Positions 1 through 7,761 of a stretch of DNA of 64,000 nucleotides are shown piece by piece; the stretch's first letter is position 1, and each line of letters starts with the position of its first letter. A model generated the notes under the pieces. It was given only the letters and a program-made list of their open reading frames with translations, did not search any database and was not told the DNA's origin. The stretch is from Halalkalicoccus sp. CGA53 (GTDB lineage: Archaea > Halobacteriota > Halobacteria > Halobacteriales > Halalkalicoccaceae): positions 1,302,001 through 1,366,000 of the forward strand of contig NZ_CP144125.1 of the NCBI RefSeq assembly GCF_036429475.1, given 5' to 3'. Both the position numbers and the translations under genes were made by a program.

Positions 1-387
1 GATGTCACAGAGCACCTCGTACATCTGGTACTGCAGCGCCGTGTTCTGAAGGACGGTCTCCTTGTCGCCTTTGAACGCGGCGAACTCGACGAGTTCGGAG
101 GGGATCTCCTCTTCCTCTTCGCCCCAGGCCGGCGGGCCGCCGGCTCGCTGGGGCTCTTCCTCGTAGACGCGCACCTCGGTCACGCTCGCTTTGAGCTGCG
201 CTGTGGGGGTGTACTTGCTTACGGTTCCTTCGGTCGCGACCGCCCTGACGATCAGGGTGTTGTTCCGGCGGGTGATGTCGATGTCCTCGATCTCACCCGG
301 GAGTCGCGGATCGTCTTCGAAGTACTCGAAGACCTCTTCGAGGGGCAGTTCCAGCGTCGAGTGAAGGTGGTATACGCGGCCTGACAT
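1..387 (-). CDS. Conserved haloarchaeal protein, N-terminal part (partial)
   Basis: The reading frame starts at ATG 387 and runs leftwards off the window; 129 codons are visible without a stop. The N-terminus is MSGRVYHLHSTLELPLEEVF, followed by the stretches DITRRNNTLIVRAVA and KYTPTAQLKASV and then an acidic tract (GEEEEEIPSELVEF). No signal peptide or membrane segment is seen. From memory it resembles a haloarchaeal family listed as DUF7110; that name is a recollection, not a search result. The 120 bp to the glutaredoxin gene hold the promoter. Function is unknown. Confidence 0.7.
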   Translation of the reverse strand, partial: MSGRVYHLHSTLELPLEEVFEYFEDDPRLPGEIEDIDITRRNNTLIVRAVATEGTVSKYTPTAQLKASVTEVRVYEEEPQRAGGPPAWGEEEEEIPSELVEFAAFKGDKETVLQNTALQYQMYEVLCDI

Positions 388-508
388 GGGTTCTCCGTGA
401 TCGCGTTGGGTTCCACGCTCGGTGGACGAGCCGACCACGATGACCGGACACGCGTACATACGCGCCCGGGACTTATAGCTCCTGTCCCTCGCGGCCGCCA
501 GCGGCGGC

Positions 509-853
509 TCACTCGGCGTCGAGCGTCGCCGCGAGCTCGCCACGCTCGTGGAGTTCGGCGAGCACGTCGCTGCCGCCGACGAACTCGCCGTCGACGAACG
601 TCTGGGGGGTCGTCTCCCAGCCGCTGTGTTCCTTGAGCGCGACGCGGAACTCCTCCAGCGACTCGAGCGTGTCGACGCACTCGACGTCCTCTCGGTGCTG
701 TTTGATCAGCCGCAGCGCGCGGTCGGAGTAGCCACACTGGGGCATCAGCTCGTTGCCCTTCATGAAGAGGACGACCTCGTTCTCGGCGATGGCGGTGTCG
801 ACGCGCTCGGTGACCTCCTCCTGCGGGAGACTCTGGTTCGGGTTGAACGGCAT
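509..853 (-). CDS. Monothiol glutaredoxin family protein
   Basis: A 114-residue thioredoxin-fold protein of the monothiol glutaredoxin (Grx4/GrxD) type. The active-site stretch is MPQCGYS with Cys40; the family usually has CGFS, so Tyr replaces Phe. The downstream TTPQTFVDGEFVGGSDVL contains the cis-Pro and the GG-S/D glutathione-binding segment typical of the family. Such proteins carry or transfer [2Fe-2S] clusters or reduce mixed disulfides in the cytoplasm. In haloarchaea the natural thiol is probably gamma-glutamylcysteine rather than glutathione (established knowledge, not visible here). It is a single gene between unrelated neighbours. Confidence 0.85.
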   Translation of the reverse strand: MPFNPNQSLPQEEVTERVDTAIAENEVVLFMKGNELMPQCGYSDRALRLIKQHREDVECVDTLESLEEFRVALKEHSGWETTPQTFVDGEFVGGSDVLAELHERGELAATLDAE

Positions 854-918
854 GGCTCCCCCTAGCCGGCCCAGGAACTAATCGGTTGCGTAGCCGGTAC
901 GGGGAAACCCGGTTTCGA

Positions 919-1554
919 CTACCCGCCGTCGCTGCCGACGGGGATCACCTGCACGAGCGAGTAGACGGGGACGCCGCTCACGTCCTCGACGCCCTGTTTG
1001 TCGACCATCACCGCACACGCGACCGGCTCTCCGCCGCGCTCCCTAATCGCCTCGACGGTCTCGGTCATCGTCGTCCCGCTCGTGATCGTGTCGTCGACGA
1101 CGTAACAGTCCCTGTTCCTGATGTCGGCGAAGTTCCGCGAGAAGCTCCCGCCCAGGTCCTCGATGTCGCCGTCCTCCCACTGGTGTTTCCGGGGGGCGTA
1201 GGTACAGAGGTCGGTCTCGAGCTCCGCGCCGACCATCGTCGCGATCGGCGCGCCGGCCTTCTCGATCCCCACGGTGAGGTCGATCTCGTCGCCGTGTTTC
1301 GTCAGCAGGTCCGCGAGCGCCCGCGAGACGTGTCGCAGCCGGGCGCTGTCGCGGCCGATCGCACTCCAGTCGACGTGGATGTCCGCCGGGCTGCCCGGGT
1401 CGGGCCGTTCGACCGGTTCGTCGCCGCCCCCGCGTTCGACCAACCAGCTCGCCGTCTCCCGCGAGACGTTGAGTTCGTCCGCGATCTCGCCCTTCGAGAG
1501 CCCGCGGGCGGCGAGGTCCGCGGCGCTCTCGATCAGGTCGTCGACGTTCTTCAT
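919..1554 (-). CDS. gfcR: Transcriptional regulator GfcR (PRTase-like regulator of sugar catabolism)
   Basis: A 211-residue protein with an N-terminal helix-turn-helix (residues about 10-42: GLSKGEIADELNVSRETASW) fused to an orotate-phosphoribosyltransferase-like domain with the PRPP motif CYVVDDTITSGTT. This architecture is that of GfcR, the haloarchaeal activator of glucose and fructose degradation and related genes. It was formerly annotated as a PyrE-like protein. Its ATG overlaps the TGA of the glucose dehydrogenase gene in an ATGA junction (1551-1554), so the two are co-transcribed and probably translationally coupled. The start is fixed by this junction. The usual length of the family is about 210 residues. 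Confidence 0.9.
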   Translation of the reverse strand: MKNVDDLIESAADLAARGLSKGEIADELNVSRETASWLVERGGGDEPVERPDPGSPADIHVDWSAIGRDSARLRHVSRALADLLTKHGDEIDLTVGIEKAGAPIATMVGAELETDLCTYAPRKHQWEDGDIEDLGGSFSRNFADIRNRDCYVVDDTITSGTTMTETVEAIRERGGEPVACAVMVDKQGVEDVSGVPVYSLVQVIPVGSDGG

Positions 1555-2615
1555 GTGCTGAATTCGAGGGCGGTTTTTATAGTCGTGTCGTCGTCCCCGA
1601 ACGCCTTCTCCACTTCGTCGAGGCCGTAGATCCCGGTGACGAGGTCCGAGAGGAAGCTCTCGGGAAGCGAGGAAAGCGAGTCGCTCGCCGCCTCGAAGTG
1701 ATGCACACCCGAGTTGACGCTGCCCACGAGCGCCTTGTTCTCGAGGACGAACTCGCGGTGGAGTGTCCCTCCGTCTATCTCGAACTCCCAGGAGGAGGGC
1801 ACGCCCAGCAGCGCCCCGACGCCGTTCGGCGCGAGCGCCTCGATCGCCTCGAAGGCGTGTGGCGCGTAGCCCGTCGCCTCGTAGACGAAGTCCATCGACT
1901 CGTGGACCGCTCTCAGTTCGGAGACGGGCGTCTCCCGCGAGTCGACGTACGTCGCCTCGAGCGACTCGATGAGGTCGATCGTCGGGTCGGGTCGGTCGCG
2001 CCGGCCGAGACAGTACGTCCGCTCGAATCTGTAGACGTGTTCGCACATCGCGAGCGTGAGCAGTCCGAGGCTCCCGTTGCCGAGTACGAGCGCGCTCTCG
2101 GGCTCCCAGGTGAACGCCGAACGTGCTGCCGTGGCGTGCGCTACGGCCTTCTCGGTGATACTGATCGGTTCGATCAGGAAGCCCATCTCCGCCTGGTCCT
2201 CGGGGATAGGTACCAGGAACTCCTCGGCCGAGGTGACGTACTCCGCGGCGAAGCCGTGGGCGCCGACGATCCCCCGTTCGACGTACTCGCCCTCGGGTGC
2301 CATGTCGGCCTCCCCACGCTCGAAGTAGGGGTTCGTCCCGTTCGGCGGGCGTCTGACGGTGGGAACGACGACGTCGCCCTCCTCGAACCCCGTGCCGTTC
2401 GGGTCCTCGACGACGCCGACGGCCTCGTGACCGAGGACGAGGTGGTCCTCCCCCTCCGGTGGGCCGCCGTGGCCGCCCGCGATCACCTCGCGATCGGTCC
2501 CGTCGATCCCCACTCTCAGTACTCTGACGAGCGCCTCTCCCTCGGCGGGGTCGGGTCGCGGCTTCTCGATCACGGTGGGTTCGGTCTCGCCCTCCCGTAC
2601 GACGACTGCTCTCAT
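1551..2615 (-). CDS. gdh: Glucose 1-dehydrogenase (NAD(P)+), zinc-dependent
   Basis: A 354-residue medium-chain zinc alcohol-dehydrogenase-type enzyme that closely follows the haloarchaeal glucose dehydrogenase pattern: VGIDGTDREVIAGGHGG, the zinc/catalytic segment LVLGHEAVGVV, GIVGAHG, the cofactor-binding GNGSLGLLTLA and CLGRRDRPDPTIDLIE, and the ending DDDTTIKTALEF. It oxidises glucose to gluconolactone, the entry step of the semi-phosphorylative Entner-Doudoroff pathway. Start ATG 2615 is chosen because a TATA box (2640-2645) lies 25 bp upstream and the family begins at this Met; an upstream Met would add 11 unsupported residues. It is followed directly by gfcR. Gluconate dehydratase is 4 kb away on the other strand. 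Confidence 0.93.
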   Translation of the reverse strand: MRAVVVREGETEPTVIEKPRPDPAEGEALVRVLRVGIDGTDREVIAGGHGGPPEGEDHLVLGHEAVGVVEDPNGTGFEEGDVVVPTVRRPPNGTNPYFERGEADMAPEGEYVERGIVGAHGFAAEYVTSAEEFLVPIPEDQAEMGFLIEPISITEKAVAHATAARSAFTWEPESALVLGNGSLGLLTLAMCEHVYRFERTYCLGRRDRPDPTIDLIESLEATYVDSRETPVSELRAVHESMDFVYEATGYAPHAFEAIEALAPNGVGALLGVPSSWEFEIDGGTLHREFVLENKALVGSVNSGVHHFEAASDSLSSLPESFLSDLVTGIYGLDEVEKAFGDDDTTIKTALEFST

Positions 2616-2639
2616 AGGTCGGTGTGGGTGCCGCACGGG

Positions 2640-2645
2640 TATAAA
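2640..2645 (-). promoter_or_regulatory. TATA box of gdh-gfcR
   Basis: TTTATA on the minus strand, 25 bp before the gdh ATG, which implies a leaderless transcript. The adjacent 2646-2685 stretch is AT-rich (GAATATCTTTACTCGCTATAG read on the minus strand in parts) and is the natural place for a GfcR operator, though I cannot assign a consensus. Confidence 0.6.
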
Positions 2646-2770
2646 CATTCATTCTATAGCGAGTAAAGATATTCACCGCGGGAACGCTGCCCCTCGTGTC
2701 CGCCGCATTCCGTTCGTCGCGGGCCGAGAGGTGGGCGACAGTATATGCCGAGGCCGCGACGATGGGTGGT

Positions 2771-4015
2771 ATGGAACGGTACGACCAGCTCTACCGGCTC
2801 TACGACGAGTTCCCGACCGCGCACGTCAGACAGTACCAGGAGTTCGTCGACCTCTTCCCGCCGATCGACTCGCGGGTCGCGCTCACCCACTGGCAGAACG
2901 CGAGCGACGAGCTCGCGGGGATGAAAGACGAGATCCGCGAGGCCTTCCCGGAGGGCGAGACGTTCGCCGACCTCGCCGCACGGGCGACGCGCGAACAGGC
3001 GTTCACCGCGCTCGATCTGTGTACCAAGTACAGGCGGGCGGTGAACGTGCTCGTACTCGACGTGGACGAGACGCTCCGTTCGGCGGGCAACACCGACAAC
3101 GAGATTCCCCGGTCGACGCTCTCGCTGCTCACGCGCTTTCACGAGGCCGGCGTCCCGATCGTCATCTGCACGGGCCAGACCCTAGAGAACGTGAAGGGGT
3201 TCATGATCCAGGGGCTGGGCAGCGAGATCGTCCACTCCGGGGAGCTCTCGATCGTCTACGAGGCGGGCACGGGGGTGTTCACGCCCGGCCACGGCGCGAA
3301 CACGAAACAGCTGCTCTACGAGGACCTGGATAGCGAGGTGGTCGCGGTCTTCGACGAGCTCCGGTCGCGCGTGCTCCGCGACGCACCCGACCACCTCCGT
3401 CGGGGGTGTCACCTCCAGGGCAACGAGTTCAACGTCACGATGAAGCCGAACTTCGCGACCGGGGGGAGTCAGGCGAGGGAGCTGATCGACGATGCGCTCG
3501 TCCACGAACTCGACCTGCTGGGGGACGCGGTCGCGGAGCGCATCGAAGAGGAGAGAAACGAGGTTCACGGGTGGACGCGCGCGTTCTACGCCGACGCCGA
3601 CCCGGAGATCCGGTCGGTGCTCGAACGATCCGGAGGGATCGGCGAAGCGGACCCGGGGGACGTCCCCGATCGCGCTCGCGAGTTCTTCGAGCGGATCGAC
3701 GTCGCCTACTACGAGGCCGACGCCGCCGAGATCGGAAGCCTCGAACTGAACAAGGTCGTCGGCGTCGAGGCCGCCTTTTCGGTCCTCGCTATCGACGACC
3801 CGTTCGCGCTCGTGATGGGCGACTCGAAGAGCGATCTTCGGGTCATGGAGTGGGTCGCCGAGGAGGGTGCCGGGATCGCCGCCGCCCCCGAACACGCCTC
3901 CGACGACGTGCTCGAACACGTCCTCTCGGGCGACGAGCTCGTCTTCGACCGCGGCGCCAGCGCCGAGGTGCTCCGGGTGGCCTACGCGCTCAACCGACTG
4001 GCCGCACTCGACTGA
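2771..4015 (+). CDS. HAD-superfamily hydrolase, haloarchaeal
   Basis: A 414-residue protein with all four HAD motifs in order: motif I VLDVDETLRS (about residue 100), motif II IVICTGQT, motif III Lys in LELNKVVG, and motif IV VMGDSKSDLR. The long insert between motifs I/II and III (roughly residues 170-330) is a cap domain. The N-terminal 95 residues are helical and specific to this group. A cytoplasmic phosphatase is likely, substrate unknown. The ATG at 2771 lies about 25 bp after a TATA-like TATATG (2742-2747), which favours it over upstream starts. It is divergent from gdh with a 155 bp shared intergenic region, but no functional link is evident. Confidence 0.8.
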   Translation: MERYDQLYRLYDEFPTAHVRQYQEFVDLFPPIDSRVALTHWQNASDELAGMKDEIREAFPEGETFADLAARATREQAFTALDLCTKYRRAVNVLVLDVDETLRSAGNTDNEIPRSTLSLLTRFHEAGVPIVICTGQTLENVKGFMIQGLGSEIVHSGELSIVYEAGTGVFTPGHGANTKQLLYEDLDSEVVAVFDELRSRVLRDAPDHLRRGCHLQGNEFNVTMKPNFATGGSQARELIDDALVHELDLLGDAVAERIEEERNEVHGWTRAFYADADPEIRSVLERSGGIGEADPGDVPDRAREFFERIDVAYYEADAAEIGSLELNKVVGVEAAFSVLAIDDPFALVMGDSKSDLRVMEWVAEEGAGIAAAPEHASDDVLEHVLSGDELVFDRGASAEVLRVAYALNRLAALD

Positions 4016-4071
4016 TCCCCCGGATCCGACCGCCGGTGGATTTAGGGTCTCCCTCCCTGACCGATCGAACG

Positions 4072-5043
4072 ATGTGCGCTACCGTCTTCGTCGCGGGGGC
4101 GACGGGCGTTCTCGGACGCCGACTCGTCGACCGGCTCACCGACGTCGGGTACGGGGTTGTGGGGTTGGTCCGCGACGACGCCGGTGCCGAGTCCGTGCGA
4201 TCGGGAGGCGGTCTCCCCCATCGCGGCGACGTCCTCGACCGTGGCTCGATCGGGGAGGGCGTCGAGGGTGCGGACGTCGTGATCAACGCGGCGACGGCGA
4301 TCCCGACCGGAACGAAGCCGACGGCCGCGGAGTGGGAGCGAAACGACCGCATCAGACGGGAGGGGACCCGGAACCTCGCTGTCGTCGCGGCGGCGGAGGG
4401 GGTCGACCGGTTCGTCCAGCAGAGCGTCGTGTGGGTCGCCCGCCAGTCCGACGGGAGCGCGTTCGACGAACGGGCGGAGCCCACCCCCGACCGGACGACC
4501 GAGTCGGCCGTCGACGCGGAGCGGATCGCCCGCGAGGTCGGCCGTGACGGGGTCGGAGACGTGACGGTCCTGCGTGGCGGCTGGTTCTACGCGCCCGACT
4601 CGGCGCAGACCCGGGCGATCGCGGAGAGCCTGCTGTCGGGCGAGATGCCGATCGTCGGTGGTGGCCTCCTCGGCCGTCGTGACGCCGTCGTCTCGACGAT
4701 CCACGCGGACGACGCGGCCACGGCGTACGTGAGAGCGATCGAGGACGGCGCCTCGGGGACCTTCCACGTCGACGACCGGCCCGTGACGGTCGCGACGTTC
4801 CTCCGGACGTTCGCAGACGCGCTCGACGCACCGGAGCCCCGCCGGGTGCCGGGCTGGCTGGCCCGGTTCGCCGTCGGACGCGACACGGTCCGGTTCCTCA
4901 CGAGCTCGATGCCGACCACGAACGACCGTTTCCGGGAGGTCGCGGCCTGGGAGCCGACCTATCCGACGGTGGAGGAGGGCGTCGCTGCGATCGTCGAGCG
5001 GTGGGGGCGCGAGGGCTACCCGTTCGAGACGGAGGCGGGATGA
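4072..5043 (+). CDS. NAD-dependent epimerase/dehydratase family (extended SDR)
   Basis: A 323-residue atypical short-chain dehydrogenase. The N-terminal dinucleotide-binding motif is VFVAGATGVLGRRLVDRL; further signs are DVVINAATAIPTG and the conserved STIHADDAATAYVRAIE before the C-terminal substrate domain. The usual YxxxK catalytic pair is not obvious: the position after QQSVVWVA lacks it. It is therefore closer to the atypical SDRs (NmrA or complex I assembly-factor-like) than to sugar epimerases. A TTTAGG box at 4041 precedes the ATG by 31 bp. The substrate cannot be told from sequence. The convergent neighbour is the KDPG aldolase gene. Confidence 0.8.
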   Translation: MCATVFVAGATGVLGRRLVDRLTDVGYGVVGLVRDDAGAESVRSGGGLPHRGDVLDRGSIGEGVEGADVVINAATAIPTGTKPTAAEWERNDRIRREGTRNLAVVAAAEGVDRFVQQSVVWVARQSDGSAFDERAEPTPDRTTESAVDAERIAREVGRDGVGDVTVLRGGWFYAPDSAQTRAIAESLLSGEMPIVGGGLLGRRDAVVSTIHADDAATAYVRAIEDGASGTFHVDDRPVTVATFLRTFADALDAPEPRRVPGWLARFAVGRDTVRFLTSSMPTTNDRFREVAAWEPTYPTVEEGVAAIVERWGREGYPFETEAG

Positions 5044-5065
5044 CGCCCTCCCGATCTCCGGTCCC

Positions 5066-5725
5066 TCACTCGCCGCGCTCCCCCCGCGCCGCCTCGACCG
5101 TCCCGACGAACTCGCGCGCACGCTCGGTCAGCGCGTCCCAGTCCTCGCGATCGACGATGGAATCCGAGACGAGCGCGCTCCCCGTGCCGACGGCGAGCGC
5201 CCCCGCTTCTACGTACTCGGTGGCGTTCTCGAGGTCCACCCCTCCGGTCGGTATAATCGGGATCTGACCGAGCGGGCCGTGGATCGATTCGATGTGCCCC
5301 GGGCCGACCGACGACGCCGGAAAGAGTTTGACGGCGTCCGCACCCGCCTCGTACGCCCGGAGCGCCTCGGTCGGGGTGAAGACCCCCGGCATCACGACCA
5401 GTCCGTACCGGTTCGCCGTCTCGATCACCTCCGGATCGAGCGTCGGCGTGATGACGAACTCCGCGCCCGCGAGCGAGGCCGCCCGCGCCGTCTCGCTGTC
5501 GAGGACGGTCCCGACGCCAACGGCGGTCCACTCGGGGAGCTCGGTCGAGAGCTCCTCGATCATCCGCATCGCGCCGGGGGTGTCCGCCGTCACCTCGACG
5601 GCCGTGACGCCGCCCTCGGCGAGTGCCCTCGCGATCTCCACGACCGTCTCCTCGGTGACTCCCCGCAACACGGCGACGACGCCGCCGTCGACGATCCGCT
5701 CGAGACCGTTCGTCTGCTCGCTCAT
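5066..5725 (-). CDS. KHG/KDPG aldolase family protein
   Basis: A 219-residue class I aldolase of the Eda type. The Schiff-base lysine is K133 in DAVKLFPASSVGPG; also seen are VEVTADTPGA (Glu44), VGVGTVLDSE, the proline-rich VMPGVFTPTEAL and the phosphate-binding IPTGGVDLENA. It follows the Thermotoga-type pattern at the active site, where the Arg of the enterobacterial EVTLRT motif is absent. It would cleave 2-keto-3-deoxy-6-phosphogluconate (or 4-hydroxy-2-oxoglutarate) to pyruvate plus an aldehyde. Its position between glucose dehydrogenase and gluconate dehydratase supports a sugar-acid role. Characterised haloarchaeal KDPG aldolases can instead belong to the DapA superfamily, so substrate identity is inferred. 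Confidence 0.82.
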   Translation of the reverse strand: MSEQTNGLERIVDGGVVAVLRGVTEETVVEIARALAEGGVTAVEVTADTPGAMRMIEELSTELPEWTAVGVGTVLDSETARAASLAGAEFVITPTLDPEVIETANRYGLVVMPGVFTPTEALRAYEAGADAVKLFPASSVGPGHIESIHGPLGQIPIIPTGGVDLENATEYVEAGALAVGTGSALVSDSIVDREDWDALTERAREFVGTVEAARGERGE

Positions 5726-5773
5726 GTACCCCGTCGACCGCGAACGGTGATAAAGACAGGCGGATGGGGTCCG

Positions 5774-6202
5774 TCACGTCGGCGCGTACGACTGGTCCCG
5801 TGCGACGACCGTCTCCGGGTCGAACCGGACCAGCCTGTACCGATCGGGTACGTCGAACACCCCGAGAAACCGGTCGTCCCACCGCTCTCTCGGGCCAATG
5901 TACCGCGAGAAGACCGCACTCGCCCGCTCGGGATCGAACGGCTCGACGCTCGCCCGTCCGCGCATCCCGACGTGCTGGACGAGCCCTCGCTCCGCGTCGA
6001 AGTCGACGACCGCGACGGCGGTCCTCGGGTCTCGCTCGATCCGGGCCGGGTAGCTCTTGGTGACCGGGTCGGCGACGATCCAGAGGTGGTGGCCGTCCCA
6101 GTCGTACCACAGCGGTGAGACCCGCGGCCCCTCGTCCGTGGCAGTCGAGAGGAAACAGAACAGCGGCCGCGCTAGGAACGTGTCCACGTCGACACCGAGC
6201 AT
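5774..6202 (-). CDS. Pyridoxamine 5'-phosphate oxidase family protein (FMN-binding split barrel)
   Basis: A 142-residue single-domain split-barrel flavoprotein. The N-terminal half, FLARPLFCFLSTATDEGPR followed by SPLWYDWDGHHLWIVADPVT, is the family signature, as is the KSYPARIERDPRTAVAVVD segment. Members bind FMN or F420 and reduce small molecules. True PdxH proteins are longer and carry a C-terminal domain missing here, so it is not assigned to vitamin B6 synthesis. It lies 48 bp upstream of the aldolase start on the same strand, so the two may share a transcript. Confidence 0.78.
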   Translation of the reverse strand: MLGVDVDTFLARPLFCFLSTATDEGPRVSPLWYDWDGHHLWIVADPVTKSYPARIERDPRTAVAVVDFDAERGLVQHVGMRGRASVEPFDPERASAVFSRYIGPRERWDDRFLGVFDVPDRYRLVRFDPETVVARDQSYAPT

Positions 6203-6343
6203 GTCCTCGACGAGTCACATGCGCCCTCTCGGAAACCACGCGGCAAAAAGTGCGAGCCTTCGCACTCTCAGCTGTTTTCACTCGAACCGTACTCCTCTTT
6301 CGGAAATCCCCACGTTTTAGGTGAAGACCACCACAGAGGGGGT

Positions 6344-7579
6344 ATGGTACGCGACTACGCCCAGCTCCACGACCCGAACGCGGAGTACACGATGCGTAAT
6401 CTCTCCGCCCGATCGATGGACCTGAGTGCCTCGCGGGGCGACCGCGACGTGACGATCACCGACGTCCAGACGACGATGGTGAACGGGAACTTCCCGTGGA
6501 CGCTCGTGCGGATCTACACCGACGCCGGAGTCGTCGGTACGGGCGAGGCCTACTGGGGCGCGGGCGTGCCCGAACTGATCGAGCGGATGAAACCCTTCCT
6601 CTTCGGCGAGAACCCGCTCGACATCGACCGGCTCACCGAGCATCTCGTCCAGAAGATGTCCGGCGAGGGATCGATCGCGGGCGTCACCGTCACCGCGATA
6701 TCGGGCATCGAGATCGCGCTCCACGACCTCGCGGGGAAGATCCTCGACGTCCCCGCCTACCAGCTGTTAGGGGGGAAGTACAGAGACGAGATGCGGGTCT
6801 ACTGTGACTGTCACACGGCCGACGAGGCGGACCCGATCGCCTGCGCCGACGAGGCCGAACACGTCGTCGAGGAGCTGGGCTACGACGCGCTGAAGTTCGA
6901 CCTCGACGTGCCTTCCGGTCACGAGAAGGACCGCGCGAACCGCCACCTCCGGGAGCCGGAGATCGCACACAAGACCTCGATCGTCGAGGCGGTCACCGAC
7001 AGAGTGGGTTCGCGTGCGGACGTCGCCTTCGACTGTCACTGGACGTTCTCGGCGGGGAGTGCGCGACGGCTCGCGGGGGCACTGGAGGAGTTCCCGGTCT
7101 GGTGGCTCGAGGACCCCGTCCCGCCGGAGAACCACGACGTCCAGCGCGAGGTCACCCGGTTCACGTCGACGCCGATCGCCGCGGGCGAGAACGTCTACCG
7201 GAAACACGGCCACAGAAAGCTCGTCGAGGATCAGGCGGTCGACATCATCGCACCCGACATGCCGAAGGTCGGCGGGATGCGCGAGACGCGAAAGATCGCC
7301 GATCTCGCCGACACCTACTACGTTCCGGTCGCGATGCACAACGTCGCCTCTCCCGTGGGTACGGTCGCGAGCGCACACGTCGGCGCGGCGATTTCGAACT
7401 CGCTGGCCGTCGAGTACCACTCGTATCAGCTCGGTTGGTGGGAGGACCTGGTCGAAGAGGACGTCATCGAGGAAGGCTACATCGAGATTCCCGAGGAGCC
7501 GGGACTGGGCGTCACCCTCGACATGGACGCGGTCTCCGAGCACATGATGGAGGGTGAGGAGCTCTTCGACGAGGCGTAA
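6344..7579 (+). CDS. gnaD: D-gluconate dehydratase (enolase superfamily)
   Basis: A 411-residue member of the mandelate-racemase/enolase superfamily that matches haloarchaeal gluconate dehydratase along its whole length: start DYAQLHDPNAEYTMRNLS, GEAYWGAGVPELIERM, QKMSGEGSIAGVTVTA, the metal ligands in VAFDCHWTFS, WWLEDPVPPEN and AAGENVYRK, and the catalytic His in VAMHNVASP. It dehydrates gluconate to 2-keto-3-deoxygluconate, the second Entner-Doudoroff step. A TTTTAGG box (6315-6321) lies 23-29 bp before ATG 6344, which supports a leaderless start. With gdh, gfcR and the aldolase it makes an incomplete pathway cluster; KDG kinase is not in the window. Confidence 0.92.
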   Translation: MVRDYAQLHDPNAEYTMRNLSARSMDLSASRGDRDVTITDVQTTMVNGNFPWTLVRIYTDAGVVGTGEAYWGAGVPELIERMKPFLFGENPLDIDRLTEHLVQKMSGEGSIAGVTVTAISGIEIALHDLAGKILDVPAYQLLGGKYRDEMRVYCDCHTADEADPIACADEAEHVVEELGYDALKFDLDVPSGHEKDRANRHLREPEIAHKTSIVEAVTDRVGSRADVAFDCHWTFSAGSARRLAGALEEFPVWWLEDPVPPENHDVQREVTRFTSTPIAAGENVYRKHGHRKLVEDQAVDIIAPDMPKVGGMRETRKIADLADTYYVPVAMHNVASPVGTVASAHVGAAISNSLAVEYHSYQLGWWEDLVEEDVIEEGYIEIPEEPGLGVTLDMDAVSEHMMEGEELFDEA

Positions 7580-7595
7580 GCCGACGTCGCGCTCG

Positions 7596-7643
7596 CCGAG
7601 CGCCGCTCGGTCGTGTCAGCCGAGGTGTTCGAGATTCGAACCT
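7596..7643 (+). terminator. Tandem stem-loops after gluconate dehydratase
   Basis: Two hairpins lie 17-64 nt past the gnaD stop. The first is CCGAGC-GCC-GCTCGG (7596-7610), a perfect 6 bp stem. The second (7623-7643) pairs AGGT(G)TTCGA with TCGAACCT across a GAT loop with one bulged G. There is no clear T-run, so it could be a processing or stability element instead of a terminator. Confidence 0.35.
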
Positions 7644-7761
7644 GCGGGGTCGACCACCGCTGTTTTCGACGCCCGCGATCGGCCGGACACCTACGAACAG
7701 TGAAATAAATCTCATTAGTGATCGGCGTCAGTGTACGAACCGAGTTGGGGGACACAGCACG

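Noticed and set aside
7616-7700. tRNA-like T-loop sequence (GGTTCGAATC) on the minus strand after gluconate dehydratase
   Set aside because: The flanking bases do not form a 5 bp T stem, and no anticodon or acceptor stem can be folded around it. It belongs to an inverted repeat, treated here as a possible terminator.
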